Assembly: GCF_001757995.1 (NCBI RefSeq)
Contig: NZ_LXLV01000070.1
Location: 124,001-188,000 of the forward strand
Direction of reading: 5' to 3'
Source of the DNA: Bacillus mycoides
Lineage (GTDB): Bacteria; Bacillota; Bacilli; Bacillales; Bacillaceae_G
DNA: 64,000 bases
Positions 36,721-45,996 of this stretch are shown in pieces; within the stretch, counting starts at the first letter, position 1, and the number at the start of each line of letters is the position of its first letter. The position numbers and the translations under genes are program-made. The notes beneath the pieces are model-generated. The model searched no databases. It had not been told where the DNA came from and saw only the letters and a program-made list of their open reading frames with translations.

Positions 36721-39384
36721 TCATCCTCCTTTTCGGTATATCTCGAACTCTTGAAATTCCATATTTTTTATCAACTCTTTAGTATTGGTTGCAGTAGGTA
36801 CAGGTAAATCCAACTCAACTTCACGTTGATTATCCTTAGATGCTAATGTATTTTTTAGACTTCCAGCCATTAATTTTTCTTTTTCCTCTATCCCATTAAT
36901 AAATGCAGCAATTTTTTTAGCTGTAACAGTATAGCCCTTTGCATGATTTTGCTTTCTTTTCTTAATCTCTTCCATAGCCAATTTTAGCTCTCGCTCTGTT
37001 TTTCCTTTTAGCACATGGTAATACTCTGATGTACAAGTTATCCATTTTTTATTTACATAAGCATATGCCATACCTATATCAAATGGATCATACCTCACAG
37101 GTACACTCTGTTTTTCCAATACCGGACTATTAAATGTGGGATTCCAATAATTTATATAATTGACTTTCACACCCGTGCGAGAATTCACTTTAGCGACTCC
37201 ATTCCTTGTAGACGGCAAAGTCGTGACTATAAAATTTTCATCATACACAATGAACTCCAATTTTCTTTCTCCTGTCCTATATATCCCCTCATTAAACGCT
37301 TCATCAGGAGTCTGTCCCTCCAAACCTGGATGTACATTATCGCTATATACCGCTGATATCCATCCTTCTAAAGCTTCATATAGGGCTTCCAAGCTCCACA
37401 CCGCATGATTCACCGGATTCACTTTTTTAGTGACTTGGCGAACATTTTTTGTGATTTTAGTATTCCCTTGTAAGTTATGAATAAAATTAGAGTTTGAAGT
37501 TCCAAATAATCTCTCAATTACATTACCAAATCTAGATTTGGCTGGTGGCCTTACTTTTTTATTAATTTCATACATAGCTGTAAATGTATCAAAGTAAATA
37601 CTATGGAACTCTTTTCCTCCATCCACTACAATAGATTGTGGTAATCGATGATACTTACGTACACATTCTCTTAGAGTCATCATAACCGATCTGTAACTGG
37701 CCGATTCAAATGAAATGTGATATGACAGAATAGTTCTGGAATATGCGTCTACTAAGAATGTCAGCCATGGTCTCCCTAATACTTTACCTGTTTTAGAGCA
37801 TACGAGCTGTACATCTAACTGAGTATGATCTATATGAGTTATCTCAAATGGCCTATCCCCATGTCGTGGAACACTATGATCCAAGTTCCAATAAAATGAT
37901 TCATGTTTGTAAGCCGCCCGATCTCCTTGCCTCTTTTTGACTTGTTCATAGCGATTTCTATTCTGAACTGTTGCACAGAAAGTCTTATAACTAGGCACTA
38001 GGATGTTTTTACTCTCACAGAGATTAACTAATTGTCCGTATACAATAATCTTATTTTTTTGTTTAAGGTTTTCATACTCATTTTCAATTACCTCTTCCAT
38101 TAAGGTTATGGTTTCTGCCGGAAGCCTTTGATCTCTATTCCCCTTCTGTTGGTGCTTTGGGAGTAAACCTATATATCCACTTCCATATAATTGCCGTCCC
38201 TCTTTATAATCTTTTATCCAACGCCTAAGAGTCCGCTCAGAAGCTTCGTTACTAGATATTTCCTCTTCATTTAGCTTTCGCTTAACTAAATCCATCCTGT
38301 TATTAGCTATTGCTAGCTCTTCTGGTCCCGCTTCTAATAAAATGTCCAGATAGGGCGCATACTTTCGACTTCCGCTCTTCTCATCTTCGGGCGCTACCTT
38401 GCCATTATTAAGTAATTCAACAAAATACAGTTTTGGTAATTCTAAAAAACCATTTTCATCTGAATAAAGATAGACAGATTTGAAACCCATATTTACAACT
38501 ATCCATGTAACTCCATCCCACATAACAGTTGAGTTAATATTTACAGTAAGTGCTGTTACTGGATAAGTATTTTCAGGTTTTGTTGAACAGATACTTTCAA
38601 AAGCTGCACTATGCTGTTCACTTAAAAAAACCGGGACATCACTGGACTTAGCAATGATGTATTGCTCTAAATCTATATACAATTCATTTGTAGCTACCAA
38701 AGTATATACATCATCAGCATCTGTTGTTTTTAAGGAGACAAGCAATTCTGCTAGTTTCATTCCTAATTCGGAAGAAAGAATATTTCTTATTTCGCTTTTC
38801 TTTTCCTCAGATACTGTATAATTTTCATTCTTCAAATAATCTTCTAGAAATATTAGATTCCTGTATAAGTTTAAATTCACTTCGGCCGATGTTCTCACAC
38901 AAAATTCCAAGCCGATTTGGCTGGCTGCCACTTCAGCTGGCGGACATCGCCAACGCCCCTCCTCATCCTTAAAATACCTAACCGGATCTTTTTTTGATAA
39001 TTTAATTAGTTGTTCTTCTGTTTTCCATTCCTCAATTTGCACACCGTCTCTTTTTAATACTAAAAAATCCGGATTATAAAAAAACGATATTCTCCGCCCA
39101 TTTTCACGAGTATAATCTAGCTTTAAAGTAATAGGCTGATCATAATATTCAAGCACATCGTCATCATACTCTGCTAAATAAATGGCAGCTAACTCCACGG
39201 TGTGACTTTCAAATTGAATCGACATCCCCATTTTTTTACTAGGATATCTTCCAGCTACATTATATTTTGAACTTCTCACGCTTCGAGATGGAGGCGATGT
39301 TCTAATCTTTTGGACAGTTTCAATCGTTTCTTCCCTGAAATCCATCAGTGTACACCAACTTTGAAATTCCTGTTCACTTAACAT
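36721..39384 (-). CDS. TnsA-TnsB fusion transposase
   Basis: 887 residues. Residues 1-190 are a TnsA-like endonuclease: E59, D106 (YNPDFLV) and K121 (EEWKTEEQ) give the E...PD...ExK catalytic set that cuts the 5' ends. Residues about 375-460 are a helix-turn-helix linker (ASERTLRRWIKDYKEG). The TnsB integrase core carries D519 (THIDHTQLD), D588 (IVVDGG) and E624 (NVIERLFG), spacing D-35-E, which does 3' end joining. One chain with both activities predicts cut-and-paste transposition. It ends 10 bp or less from its neighbours. Confidence 0.9.
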   Translation of the reverse strand: MLSEQEFQSWCTLMDFREETIETVQKIRTSPPSRSVRSSKYNVAGRYPSKKMGMSIQFESHTVELAAIYLAEYDDDVLEYYDQPITLKLDYTRENGRRISFFYNPDFLVLKRDGVQIEEWKTEEQLIKLSKKDPVRYFKDEEGRWRCPPAEVAASQIGLEFCVRTSAEVNLNLYRNLIFLEDYLKNENYTVSEEKKSEIRNILSSELGMKLAELLVSLKTTDADDVYTLVATNELYIDLEQYIIAKSSDVPVFLSEQHSAAFESICSTKPENTYPVTALTVNINSTVMWDGVTWIVVNMGFKSVYLYSDENGFLELPKLYFVELLNNGKVAPEDEKSGSRKYAPYLDILLEAGPEELAIANNRMDLVKRKLNEEEISSNEASERTLRRWIKDYKEGRQLYGSGYIGLLPKHQQKGNRDQRLPAETITLMEEVIENEYENLKQKNKIIVYGQLVNLCESKNILVPSYKTFCATVQNRNRYEQVKKRQGDRAAYKHESFYWNLDHSVPRHGDRPFEITHIDHTQLDVQLVCSKTGKVLGRPWLTFLVDAYSRTILSYHISFESASYRSVMMTLRECVRKYHRLPQSIVVDGGKEFHSIYFDTFTAMYEINKKVRPPAKSRFGNVIERLFGTSNSNFIHNLQGNTKITKNVRQVTKKVNPVNHAVWSLEALYEALEGWISAVYSDNVHPGLEGQTPDEAFNEGIYRTGERKLEFIVYDENFIVTTLPSTRNGVAKVNSRTGVKVNYINYWNPTFNSPVLEKQSVPVRYDPFDIGMAYAYVNKKWITCTSEYYHVLKGKTERELKLAMEEIKKRKQNHAKGYTVTAKKIAAFINGIEEKEKLMAGSLKNTLASKDNQREVELDLPVPTATNTKELIKNMEFQEFEIYRKGG

Positions 39385-39394
39385 AAGTTACCTC

Positions 39395-40717
39395 CTATCC
39401 TGAGTAAATTTCATCTTCTATTAATTCCTTAAAATAATCCCTTAGCTTCTTGTCCTTTAGTAACCCTGGGTTATTTGCCATTTCCTCAATTCTTCGTCTA
39501 CTTGGGTATACCCCTTGTTGTATAAGACTTTGCACATTTTGATTAATTATCAAACAATTACTAACATAGACTTGAGTTATCTTTTCTTTAATAACACTTG
39601 TATTCTTTGCTGAGATGGCTTTACACAAATTCGGGAAGTGCTTGTAAAGCGTTCTTTTGGAGTATCCTAACTGTTTAGCTAGCACATTCATTGATACGGT
39701 GGAGTCTGGGTGGTGAGCATATTTTTGGAGTATAGATAAAGCTACATCATAATCAAATTTTCTCTCTCTTTTTTTAGTATCTCTTGTGTGGCACTCTGTA
39801 TTAAAGACTACCGTTTCTTTATTCACACTTACATCTTCGGTATAAAAACTGACTGGTGACATATTAAATAAGTAACACATTTCCAACACCCTAGACAATG
39901 GAGGTAAAACTTTGCCATTACACCAATCCCACAGGGTGGTCTTCGCTAAATTTAATTTCCTTGCAAACTCCTGCATATTTCCCTCTGTATAAATATCAAC
40001 AAGATAATTTAAATTTCTAATGACTTGTTGCTTACTCGCTGAAATTTTGATTTGTTCTTTATGCTTTATAATTTGTTCTGCCAATAAAGTTATTTTGTAA
40101 TCCAAATTATTTTCGTCTGAGCATTTATTAAGGTTTGGTGCTTTTCCAAGCCAATTGTTGCAATAAGGACAATATCCATTTTTACTTTTCCTGTGTAAAA
40201 TCGGAATCCTTTTATGGCATAAAAAACACTCGGTTTCCAAATTACGCTTATGCTTTGAACATGTATTAACCATTTCAAGGCTCCACACCAGAAGATTATA
40301 AATGGCATCCCCAGTATTAAGTTGTTCTTCATAGCATACTGAACACCATGAAAGGTGATTTTTTAATAAATAGCGTAATGGCACTACTTCTTTTATAGAT
40401 GCCAACGTCAATATACCTAATTGCTGTACCTTCGTTAGTTTCTCTAAAGCACCTACCATATCTAGCGCATTGCTTCCAAAACCATTCATTGTCTTTGCAC
40501 CATCATAAAATCTATTTCCACCTCTAGCTGTACTATAGATAAGAAATTCTTTATTCAATATTGGAGCAATAACGTAAGAGATTAATGATGAAGGATAAAC
40601 TTGATGTGCTTCTGATAACCTAATCAAGTAACTTGTTAAAGACTCAATATATGCCCCCTCTACGCCAATGGGGTGTAAACTATACAACTGACTCCTTTGC
40701 GAATAGATATTTCTCAT
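39395..40717 (-). CDS. TniQ-family protein 2 (TnsD-like, with C-terminal HTH)
   Basis: 440 residues. TniQ N-terminus YSLHPIGVEGAYIESLTSYLIRLSEAHQ; zinc pairs WCSVCYEEQ, ECFLCHKR and GYCPYCNNWLG (about 125-190). Beyond the shared core it has a helix-turn-helix (EFARKLNLAKTTLWDWCNGK, about 260-280) and a second one near the C-terminus (NVLAKQLGYSKRTLYKHFPNLCKA). This longer architecture is like TnsD, which reads a fixed attachment site, so it is the better candidate for recognising the ssrA 3' end. First gene of the tns operon; ATG 40717 is preferred over GTG 40726, but the ribosome site is weak. Confidence 0.82.
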   Translation of the reverse strand: MRNIYSQRSQLYSLHPIGVEGAYIESLTSYLIRLSEAHQVYPSSLISYVIAPILNKEFLIYSTARGGNRFYDGAKTMNGFGSNALDMVGALEKLTKVQQLGILTLASIKEVVPLRYLLKNHLSWCSVCYEEQLNTGDAIYNLLVWSLEMVNTCSKHKRNLETECFLCHKRIPILHRKSKNGYCPYCNNWLGKAPNLNKCSDENNLDYKITLLAEQIIKHKEQIKISASKQQVIRNLNYLVDIYTEGNMQEFARKLNLAKTTLWDWCNGKVLPPLSRVLEMCYLFNMSPVSFYTEDVSVNKETVVFNTECHTRDTKKRERKFDYDVALSILQKYAHHPDSTVSMNVLAKQLGYSKRTLYKHFPNLCKAISAKNTSVIKEKITQVYVSNCLIINQNVQSLIQQGVYPSRRRIEEMANNPGLLKDKKLRDYFKELIEDEIYSG

Positions 40718-41059
40718 TTTTAACACCGCACTTTTTTAATATCCTATTACAAATATGGACACTTATCCTTTTATATAAACTTGTACGCTGGTATGATTAA
40801 ATATATCGAGCGAAAAATAAATAAAATTATTAAAATTCACTCAATTTAATCATATCTAGTGATATTGCTTTGAAATAAAGTTGAATTGGAATTTTCTTCT
40901 TGGGGATTACGCATATGTTAAGTGATAATAAAGTTATTCCATTAAAGGGCCATATACTTGAGTAAAAAAGCCAATATGGATATGGCATCTTTAAAAATGA
41001 TAGTGGTTAATAAAAGTTAGATTTATTACTAATAATTTTGGTGAACGCGGGAGGATACA
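40718..41059. promoter_or_regulatory. Divergent promoter region between tns operon and cargo kinase
   Basis: About 340 bp, gene-free. An 11-bp inverted repeat, TATGATTAAAT (40792-40802) and ATTTAATCATA (40844-40854), separated by 41 bp, is a possible operator. No promoter close to consensus could be picked with confidence. Confidence 0.4.
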
Positions 41060-42586
41060 ATGGCTGAAGTAAATGAAACTAAAAAGGTTGGAGCAGATGA
41101 AAACAGAAAGAGAATAAGTAGTTTTATCAAGAATAATAAAAAGTCTATTACTTTAACATTAGGAGAAGTGTCAAATTTAAAACAAATAGGTCAAGGTGGT
41201 AATGGGCTTGTCTATGCTGGACTTCAAAACAATAAAGAGGTTGCAATAAAGTTTCTTGTTGAAGATACACAATCGAGTAAATTAGACCGTTTTAAAGCAG
41301 AATATTTTAACGTTAACTTAATAGAAGACCGTACTAACATTGTTAATTATATAAATTATGAAGAAATTCCACTTGAAGATGGCTATTTAATTTCTGCTAT
41401 TATTATGAAAAAGTACGACAAAGCACTAAAGAAGTTAAGAGAAAATACTTCGGAAATAAGTGAAAATACCTTTATAAAATTATTTAACTTTTTACTCGAT
41501 ACTTTAGAAAAAATACACCAACACGGAATAATACATAGGGATATTAAGCCTGAAAATATTCTAGTAACAAAAACAACTGACTTTATTTTAACTGACTTTG
41601 GTATTGCTAACTATAACCCTGAATTATATACACTAAAAGCAAAAACTGAAAAGAAAGACAGATTAGGTAATTATGAATTTTCAGCTCCTGAGCAAGCAAA
41701 GAAAGATGCTACTCCAGCCCCTTCAATGGACATTTATGCCCTTGGTCAGGTATGCCAATGGTATGTATTTGGGGAAACTCATAGAGGAACAAATAGAAGT
41801 AGAATTACTGATGTTTTTAAATCAGAAGAAGCAGAAATTATTGAAATAGTGTTAAATAAGTGCCTTTATAATAATCACGAACAACGGTACCAGAGTATTA
41901 ATGAGATTCGGGAACATATGGAACAAATTAAGGAAGCCAGAAGAAAAGTCGATCCCTTTGAAGAAATGTATTTGTTTAATGAGGTTATTAATGCTACATG
42001 TCCCTCTATCTCTAGAGGTCTACAATTTGTTGAAGAGGAAAAATATATAAAAAGACTAGTTGAAAATATCAATAACCGAAACTTTAAACTTAAGCTTTGG
42101 TTTAATACTGGAAAAGGAAATTGTGATTTCAGTAAAATAAAGTATTTGGGTGATAAAAAGATTTTGTTAGATTATATGGAAATAAAAATTAAAGGAATAT
42201 GGCTGTACACTGGTAGTGTTTATGATGATTTAATCATGCTTGAAACGGAAGAAAATGAGCCTTTTGTTATAGATGGAGAAGAGACTTATAATGCACTAAT
42301 AATAGACAACAAACACATAGTACATGGCTATCATCGGGATTCAGGATATATAGAAATTGAGGATGAAGTATATGATCTTAGTGAACTTGATGTAGAATTA
42401 CACGACAGATCGAATTCTTATAAGTACTATTTTATTGGTACCCAATATCACTGTTCAATAATATGGAAAAACGAACATATTTTGGATGATTTTCAGGAGA
42501 AAGGAATAGTGAACGAGAAAACAGTAACACACTTAATTAGCGATTTAAGAAAGAGAAAACATGAAGAAGTAATAAATAGATTATAG
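41060..42586 (+). CDS. Ser/Thr protein kinase with unknown C-terminal domain (transposon cargo)
   Basis: 508 residues. Kinase domain about 38-290: Gly-loop GQGGNGLVY (44-52), Lys64 in VAIKF, catalytic HRDIKPENI (His159, Asp161, Asn166), DFG at 179-181 and an APE-like SAPEQA near 209; all catalytic residues are present. Residues about 300-508 have no motif I recognise and no membrane helix, so it is cytosolic, unlike PrkC-type receptors. A strong ribosome site (GCGGGAGGATACA) precedes the ATG. It stands alone on the + strand; a defence role (kinase-based abortive infection) is plausible but unproven. Confidence 0.85.
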   Translation: MAEVNETKKVGADENRKRISSFIKNNKKSITLTLGEVSNLKQIGQGGNGLVYAGLQNNKEVAIKFLVEDTQSSKLDRFKAEYFNVNLIEDRTNIVNYINYEEIPLEDGYLISAIIMKKYDKALKKLRENTSEISENTFIKLFNFLLDTLEKIHQHGIIHRDIKPENILVTKTTDFILTDFGIANYNPELYTLKAKTEKKDRLGNYEFSAPEQAKKDATPAPSMDIYALGQVCQWYVFGETHRGTNRSRITDVFKSEEAEIIEIVLNKCLYNNHEQRYQSINEIREHMEQIKEARRKVDPFEEMYLFNEVINATCPSISRGLQFVEEEKYIKRLVENINNRNFKLKLWFNTGKGNCDFSKIKYLGDKKILLDYMEIKIKGIWLYTGSVYDDLIMLETEENEPFVIDGEETYNALIIDNKHIVHGYHRDSGYIEIEDEVYDLSELDVELHDRSNSYKYYFIGTQYHCSIIWKNEHILDDFQEKGIVNEKTVTHLISDLRKRKHEEVINRL

Positions 42587-42782
42587 TACCAAAATTATAT
42601 TTTCATAAAGATGGACCATATACCTTAATAAAGTTTTGTGTTGTGCTATAGGAAAAACAAACAAGAGCTTATTTAGATAACATAGGAACTATTTTTGTAT
42701 GTCTTTTGCATTTTCAATATTCTAGAATCGCGCGCTTTAATGGAATAAGGATCACAGAAATAATTAGACTTTTTTATAAAAC

Positions 42783-42815
42783 AGGACAGATTTCGCTATC
42801 CATCTGTCCTTTTAC
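42783..42815 (+). terminator. Terminator between kinase and Pycsar operon
   Basis: AGGACAGAT / ATCTGTCCT with a TTTTACTT tail terminates the kinase transcript; on the other strand it has no T run. Confidence 0.65.
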
Positions 42816-42842
42816 TTCTGTATCAATACCCTTGCATTCATC

Positions 42843-43217
42843 CTATAAAAAACTGATTATAAATAATATAATATAGTGAAATGCCTGATCTAATTCAATT
42901 AATCCTGGTTGAACAGTTGGTTCTTCGGTATCTCTAATTCTTTTTATATTTTTTGCCCACCAATTTAAGAAAATTTTTCTATCAATAATTATGTGGCTAA
43001 TAAATAATATAAAGATAGCAGTCCAGTTGAAGAAACCGACGAACACATAAGCCATTATGGATACAGCTAAAGTATAAATAAAGCAATGGCTAATTAAAGC
43101 TAACCAATTATCTTTCTTATTTACTGCTTGGTAATCTGTTTGAAACAAGTAATCACCAATTTTATGTCCAATATATAACACTATAAATAAGGAAACATTT
43201 AGTTCTAAATGAACCAT
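42843..43217 (-). CDS. DUF3307 membrane protein, last gene of Pycsar-like operon
   Basis: 124 residues with three to four helices. The DUF3307 signature IGHKIGDYLFQTDYQAVNK (about 15-33) and FISHIIIDRKIF (about 73-84) are present. The function of the family is unknown. AAGGAGGAGGATTGAT precedes the ATG, and it starts 14 bp after the effector gene, so it is co-transcribed with the defence operon. It could be a second membrane component. Confidence 0.78.
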   Translation of the reverse strand: MVHLELNVSLFIVLYIGHKIGDYLFQTDYQAVNKKDNWLALISHCFIYTLAVSIMAYVFVGFFNWTAIFILFISHIIIDRKIFLNWWAKNIKRIRDTEEPTVQPGLIELDQAFHYIILFIISFL

Positions 43218-43231
43218 ATCAATCCTCCTCC

Positions 43232-43852
43232 TTATTGTGTGAAAAATTTATTGCCCGTAAGGTACAGCAATAACAATGTTGCTGTGATTAAGGAATATAC
43301 CACAGATGTTATTGCCACATTTGCCCTTGCTAGTTTTACATTACGTATATAGGACACCTTTTGTAACTCAATTATTAATTCTTTTTCAACACCTTCGGAA
43401 TCTAAATTAGTTAATTTATCATAATATTCTTTAGCGCTTATTTTCATTTTAGGATTTCCATAATTACTATAAAGATACTTCCCCTCTATCCCAGGGACTG
43501 TCTCTGATAAGAAAAATAAATGCTGTGCATCAAAATCCGTAGTATCGATATGTTCCCTTGGATTAATACGGGGTACCAGTGTCATATATACCATCCATAC
43601 GCTTTTTGCAAAAAAGTAAATTAAGGTTACAGTTAAAATTACTACCACTAATTGTTCAACCCAATTATTAGTGGTTAGTACGCTTAAGTACCAATTGAGA
43701 TCTTTACGCAAAATGATATTCAACACCAAAGTCCAAAAAACAACTACGGCACCAGCCTTTGTATCTGTAAAGCGAATGGTGTTTTGTGTATCATCGATTG
43801 CTTTATATAAGAAGTCTAACCGATTTTTATTTTCCTTTTTCTCTTCAGCCAA
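43232..43852 (-). CDS. Pycsar-type transmembrane effector (PycTM-like)
   Basis: 206 residues. RLDFLYKAIDDTQNTIRFTDTKAG at the N-terminus leads into helix 1 (32-48); helix 2 spans about 65-87, a soluble middle region (90-175) carries FFLSETVP and YGNPKMKISAKEYYDKL, and helix 3 is at 178-200. This is the layout of the Pycsar effector domain family (DUF5706), which responds to cyclic pyrimidine nucleotides and damages the membrane. TTG start; its ribosome site GAGGAGGAGG is formed by the last codons of the JAB gene 3 bp upstream. Confidence 0.8.
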   Translation of the reverse strand: MAEEKKENKNRLDFLYKAIDDTQNTIRFTDTKAGAVVVFWTLVLNIILRKDLNWYLSVLTTNNWVEQLVVVILTVTLIYFFAKSVWMVYMTLVPRINPREHIDTTDFDAQHLFFLSETVPGIEGKYLYSNYGNPKMKISAKEYYDKLTNLDSEGVEKELIIELQKVSYIRNVKLARANVAITSVVYSLITATLLLLYLTGNKFFTQ

Positions 43853-43855
43853 ATG

Positions 43856-44323
43856 CTATGCCTCCTCCTCAAACACCTCATAATCAACCAGATTTGTAAC
43901 TGAACCATCTTTTTCAATTTTATAAAGTGCGAAAAAAAATTTATTTATTTCAAACTTTGTTATGATAAAAACAGGATAATGCGTTTCATCGTAATATCGA
44001 AATAAGTGACTCATCGTAGTCCGATCAATGGCGGAGGGAACAATGTCATGCCCCTTAGGATGAGAATGCCATGTACCTACTACAAACTGTTCTTCAAGTA
44101 ATTTTTGTTCTGTATACTTCGATAAATATCCACTATCGAATTCAACGCCTGAATATGTCCTTTTAGCTTTCTCGCCAGCATCTGATACATCGTTAATTTG
44201 AATCCACTCCGGATTCATCCTGCCGTATATCAATCCACCATTTTCTACCCTATCATATTTCTTTGTTAAATGTTCCATTTTTTTTAAGACATATTTTGAA
44301 ATTAATATTTTTCTTTTTTTCAT
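43856..44323 (-). CDS. JAB/JAMM isopeptidase (Cap3-like)
   Basis: 155 residues. The JAMM metal site is complete: E27 (VENGGLIYG), H86 and H88 (TWHSHPKGH), S97 and D100 (PSAID). Such prokaryotic JAB enzymes remove proteins conjugated through a C-terminus; in type II CBASS, Cap3 reverses the action of Cap2 on the nucleotidyltransferase. It starts 8 bp after the E2-E1 gene with GGAGAATAT as ribosome site and runs into the effector gene. Confidence 0.87.
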   Translation of the reverse strand: MKKRKILISKYVLKKMEHLTKKYDRVENGGLIYGRMNPEWIQINDVSDAGEKAKRTYSGVEFDSGYLSKYTEQKLLEEQFVVGTWHSHPKGHDIVPSAIDRTTMSHLFRYYDETHYPVFIITKFEINKFFFALYKIEKDGSVTNLVDYEVFEEEA

Positions 44324-44331
44324 ATATTCTC

Positions 44332-45996
44332 CTAATTACAAAAGCATGATTGATTTCTTTCAAGATACCCTACCAAAGGTGTTGGAATAATGTCATCCAT
44401 TCCCCAATAGTAGTTTACATAATCGAACTTAAAACTTTTATTTTTAGAATAATAAGATATAATAGAAACAATTTGTGAAGCTAAAAACACCATGCGCTCC
44501 ATTAATGAAGATGTATGTGGATTGCCGCAAACATCGATTTCATCTTTAGGGTATTTTGCTATTTCCTGTTTGGCTAACTTCTGCAGTTGCTTGAGTTCAT
44601 TATCATCTATAATTTTTTGGTAGTAACAATTTAAACAACCTGTTGATTTTGTTGTAATAATGATTTCCTGTAAAATATTATTTTCAGAAGTCCATGCCCA
44701 AATAATTGGTTTGTTACAATTTAATAATTTTTGAAATGCCAGCTTATCGTATGCTTGGGTATCCCCTACAGTCACTACAAGCAAATCCGCATGTTCAGCA
44801 ACTTCAATATCTTTATTACTACCCACTCCAATAATATTATTTTTTAAATAATACATTGATAAAAAGTGACTTAAGGCAGCTGTTTTACTCATTCCTAAAT
44901 GTACGGAGCCTAATACATGACGACCAAGGTTTTCAAGTGAAAATCTATCGTAATCAGCAAGTATCAATTTTTTTACATCCTTTTCAACCAATAACCTCGC
45001 CACTTGGCTTCCTAAAGAGCCAACTCCCAATAACCCAACTGCCAAGTCTACAGCACTTTCCCTTTGGGCAATGCTTTCTATTTTTAAAATTGTTGTTTGG
45101 AAATCTTTCTTTCTATCAAAAAATTCTCTACCAACAATAAAAGAGATGAACTCCATTTTTCCGCTATCACCTTTAAACATAACAAATAAAACAATGTTTT
45201 TTACATCTTTTTCAATTTTCGTTAATTCAGTATTATTTCTTATATAAATCAGCAACTGGTAAAAAGTTTTAAATGCAGAACGGCTAGGAAGTCTAATAAT
45301 ATGTAATCTCGATTTTGAATGCTTTTCTCTAAGCATCACATTTTTTAACAGATTATATTCCACATCACCCTTGATTTCCGGAAAAAAATGATAAGATTGA
45401 TTATAATCAATTTGACTGTATGAATATGTTTCACCTCTGTTTTTTGGAGAAGCTTGAGCCCCTGTTTTAAAAGTGAAGGGCTGGTGAAACATATCAACTT
45501 CAAAAAGAGTTTTTACTTCGCTTTTCTCCAACTCTTTAATAAAAGTTTGTGGAATATAAATAACTGATTGGCTAAATTGTGGTAAAATGCGCCACGTAAT
45601 TAAATCTTCTTCTGGGTTCCATTTTTCATCTATATTAGATTTTAACCAATCTAATATTCTTTGGTATATGAACACACCATTGTATTCTTGTTTCGCACTC
45701 CAATTATGTAAACAACATATATGAAATTGGGAATTTTCGGGATTCGAGCCAACCCACTCATCCACATGTCTCCAGTGAACAGGGATACTTTTATATAAAT
45801 CTTCCCTATCGTTTATGCTAACTAATTTTATTGACGGCTGTTTTACTGGAAAATTGTCCAGGCTAATCTCCACTTTAATGAAAAAACCAGATACATCACT
45901 ATCCTGTGGAACTCTTCCAACAGCAATATTTGCCTTAGGAAAATGAAAACCGAGTTTTTCCAACTCGGTTTTCACATCACTTATTTGTTTATCCAT
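44332..45996 (-). CDS. E2-E1 fusion, ubiquitin-like conjugating enzyme (Cap2-like)
   Basis: 554 residues. N-terminal E2-like domain (1-130) with the candidate catalytic cysteine C94 or C95 in FHICCLHNW. C-terminal E1/ThiF domain (about 310-554): ATP site GVGSLGSQ (G324, G326, G329), DYDRFSLENLGRH (347-360), possible zinc ligands C454 and C457, and C490 in DVCGNPHTSS, which may be the E1 cysteine. In type II CBASS Cap2 conjugates the C-terminus of the cyclase to targets. Its ATG overlaps the cyclase stop by 8 bp, so the two are coupled. Confidence 0.88.
   Translation of the reverse strand: MDKQISDVKTELEKLGFHFPKANIAVGRVPQDSDVSGFFIKVEISLDNFPVKQPSIKLVSINDREDLYKSIPVHWRHVDEWVGSNPENSQFHICCLHNWSAKQEYNGVFIYQRILDWLKSNIDEKWNPEEDLITWRILPQFSQSVIYIPQTFIKELEKSEVKTLFEVDMFHQPFTFKTGAQASPKNRGETYSYSQIDYNQSYHFFPEIKGDVEYNLLKNVMLREKHSKSRLHIIRLPSRSAFKTFYQLLIYIRNNTELTKIEKDVKNIVLFVMFKGDSGKMEFISFIVGREFFDRKKDFQTTILKIESIAQRESAVDLAVGLLGVGSLGSQVARLLVEKDVKKLILADYDRFSLENLGRHVLGSVHLGMSKTAALSHFLSMYYLKNNIIGVGSNKDIEVAEHADLLVVTVGDTQAYDKLAFQKLLNCNKPIIWAWTSENNILQEIIITTKSTGCLNCYYQKIIDDNELKQLQKLAKQEIAKYPKDEIDVCGNPHTSSLMERMVFLASQIVSIISYYSKNKSFKFDYVNYYWGMDDIIPTPLVGYLERNQSCFCN

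Noticed and set aside
44332-45996. E1-like protein as a MoeB/ThiF biosynthesis enzyme
   Set aside because: The fused N-terminal E2 domain, neighbouring JAB peptidase and cyclase, and lack of cofactor-pathway genes argue for the Cap2 type.
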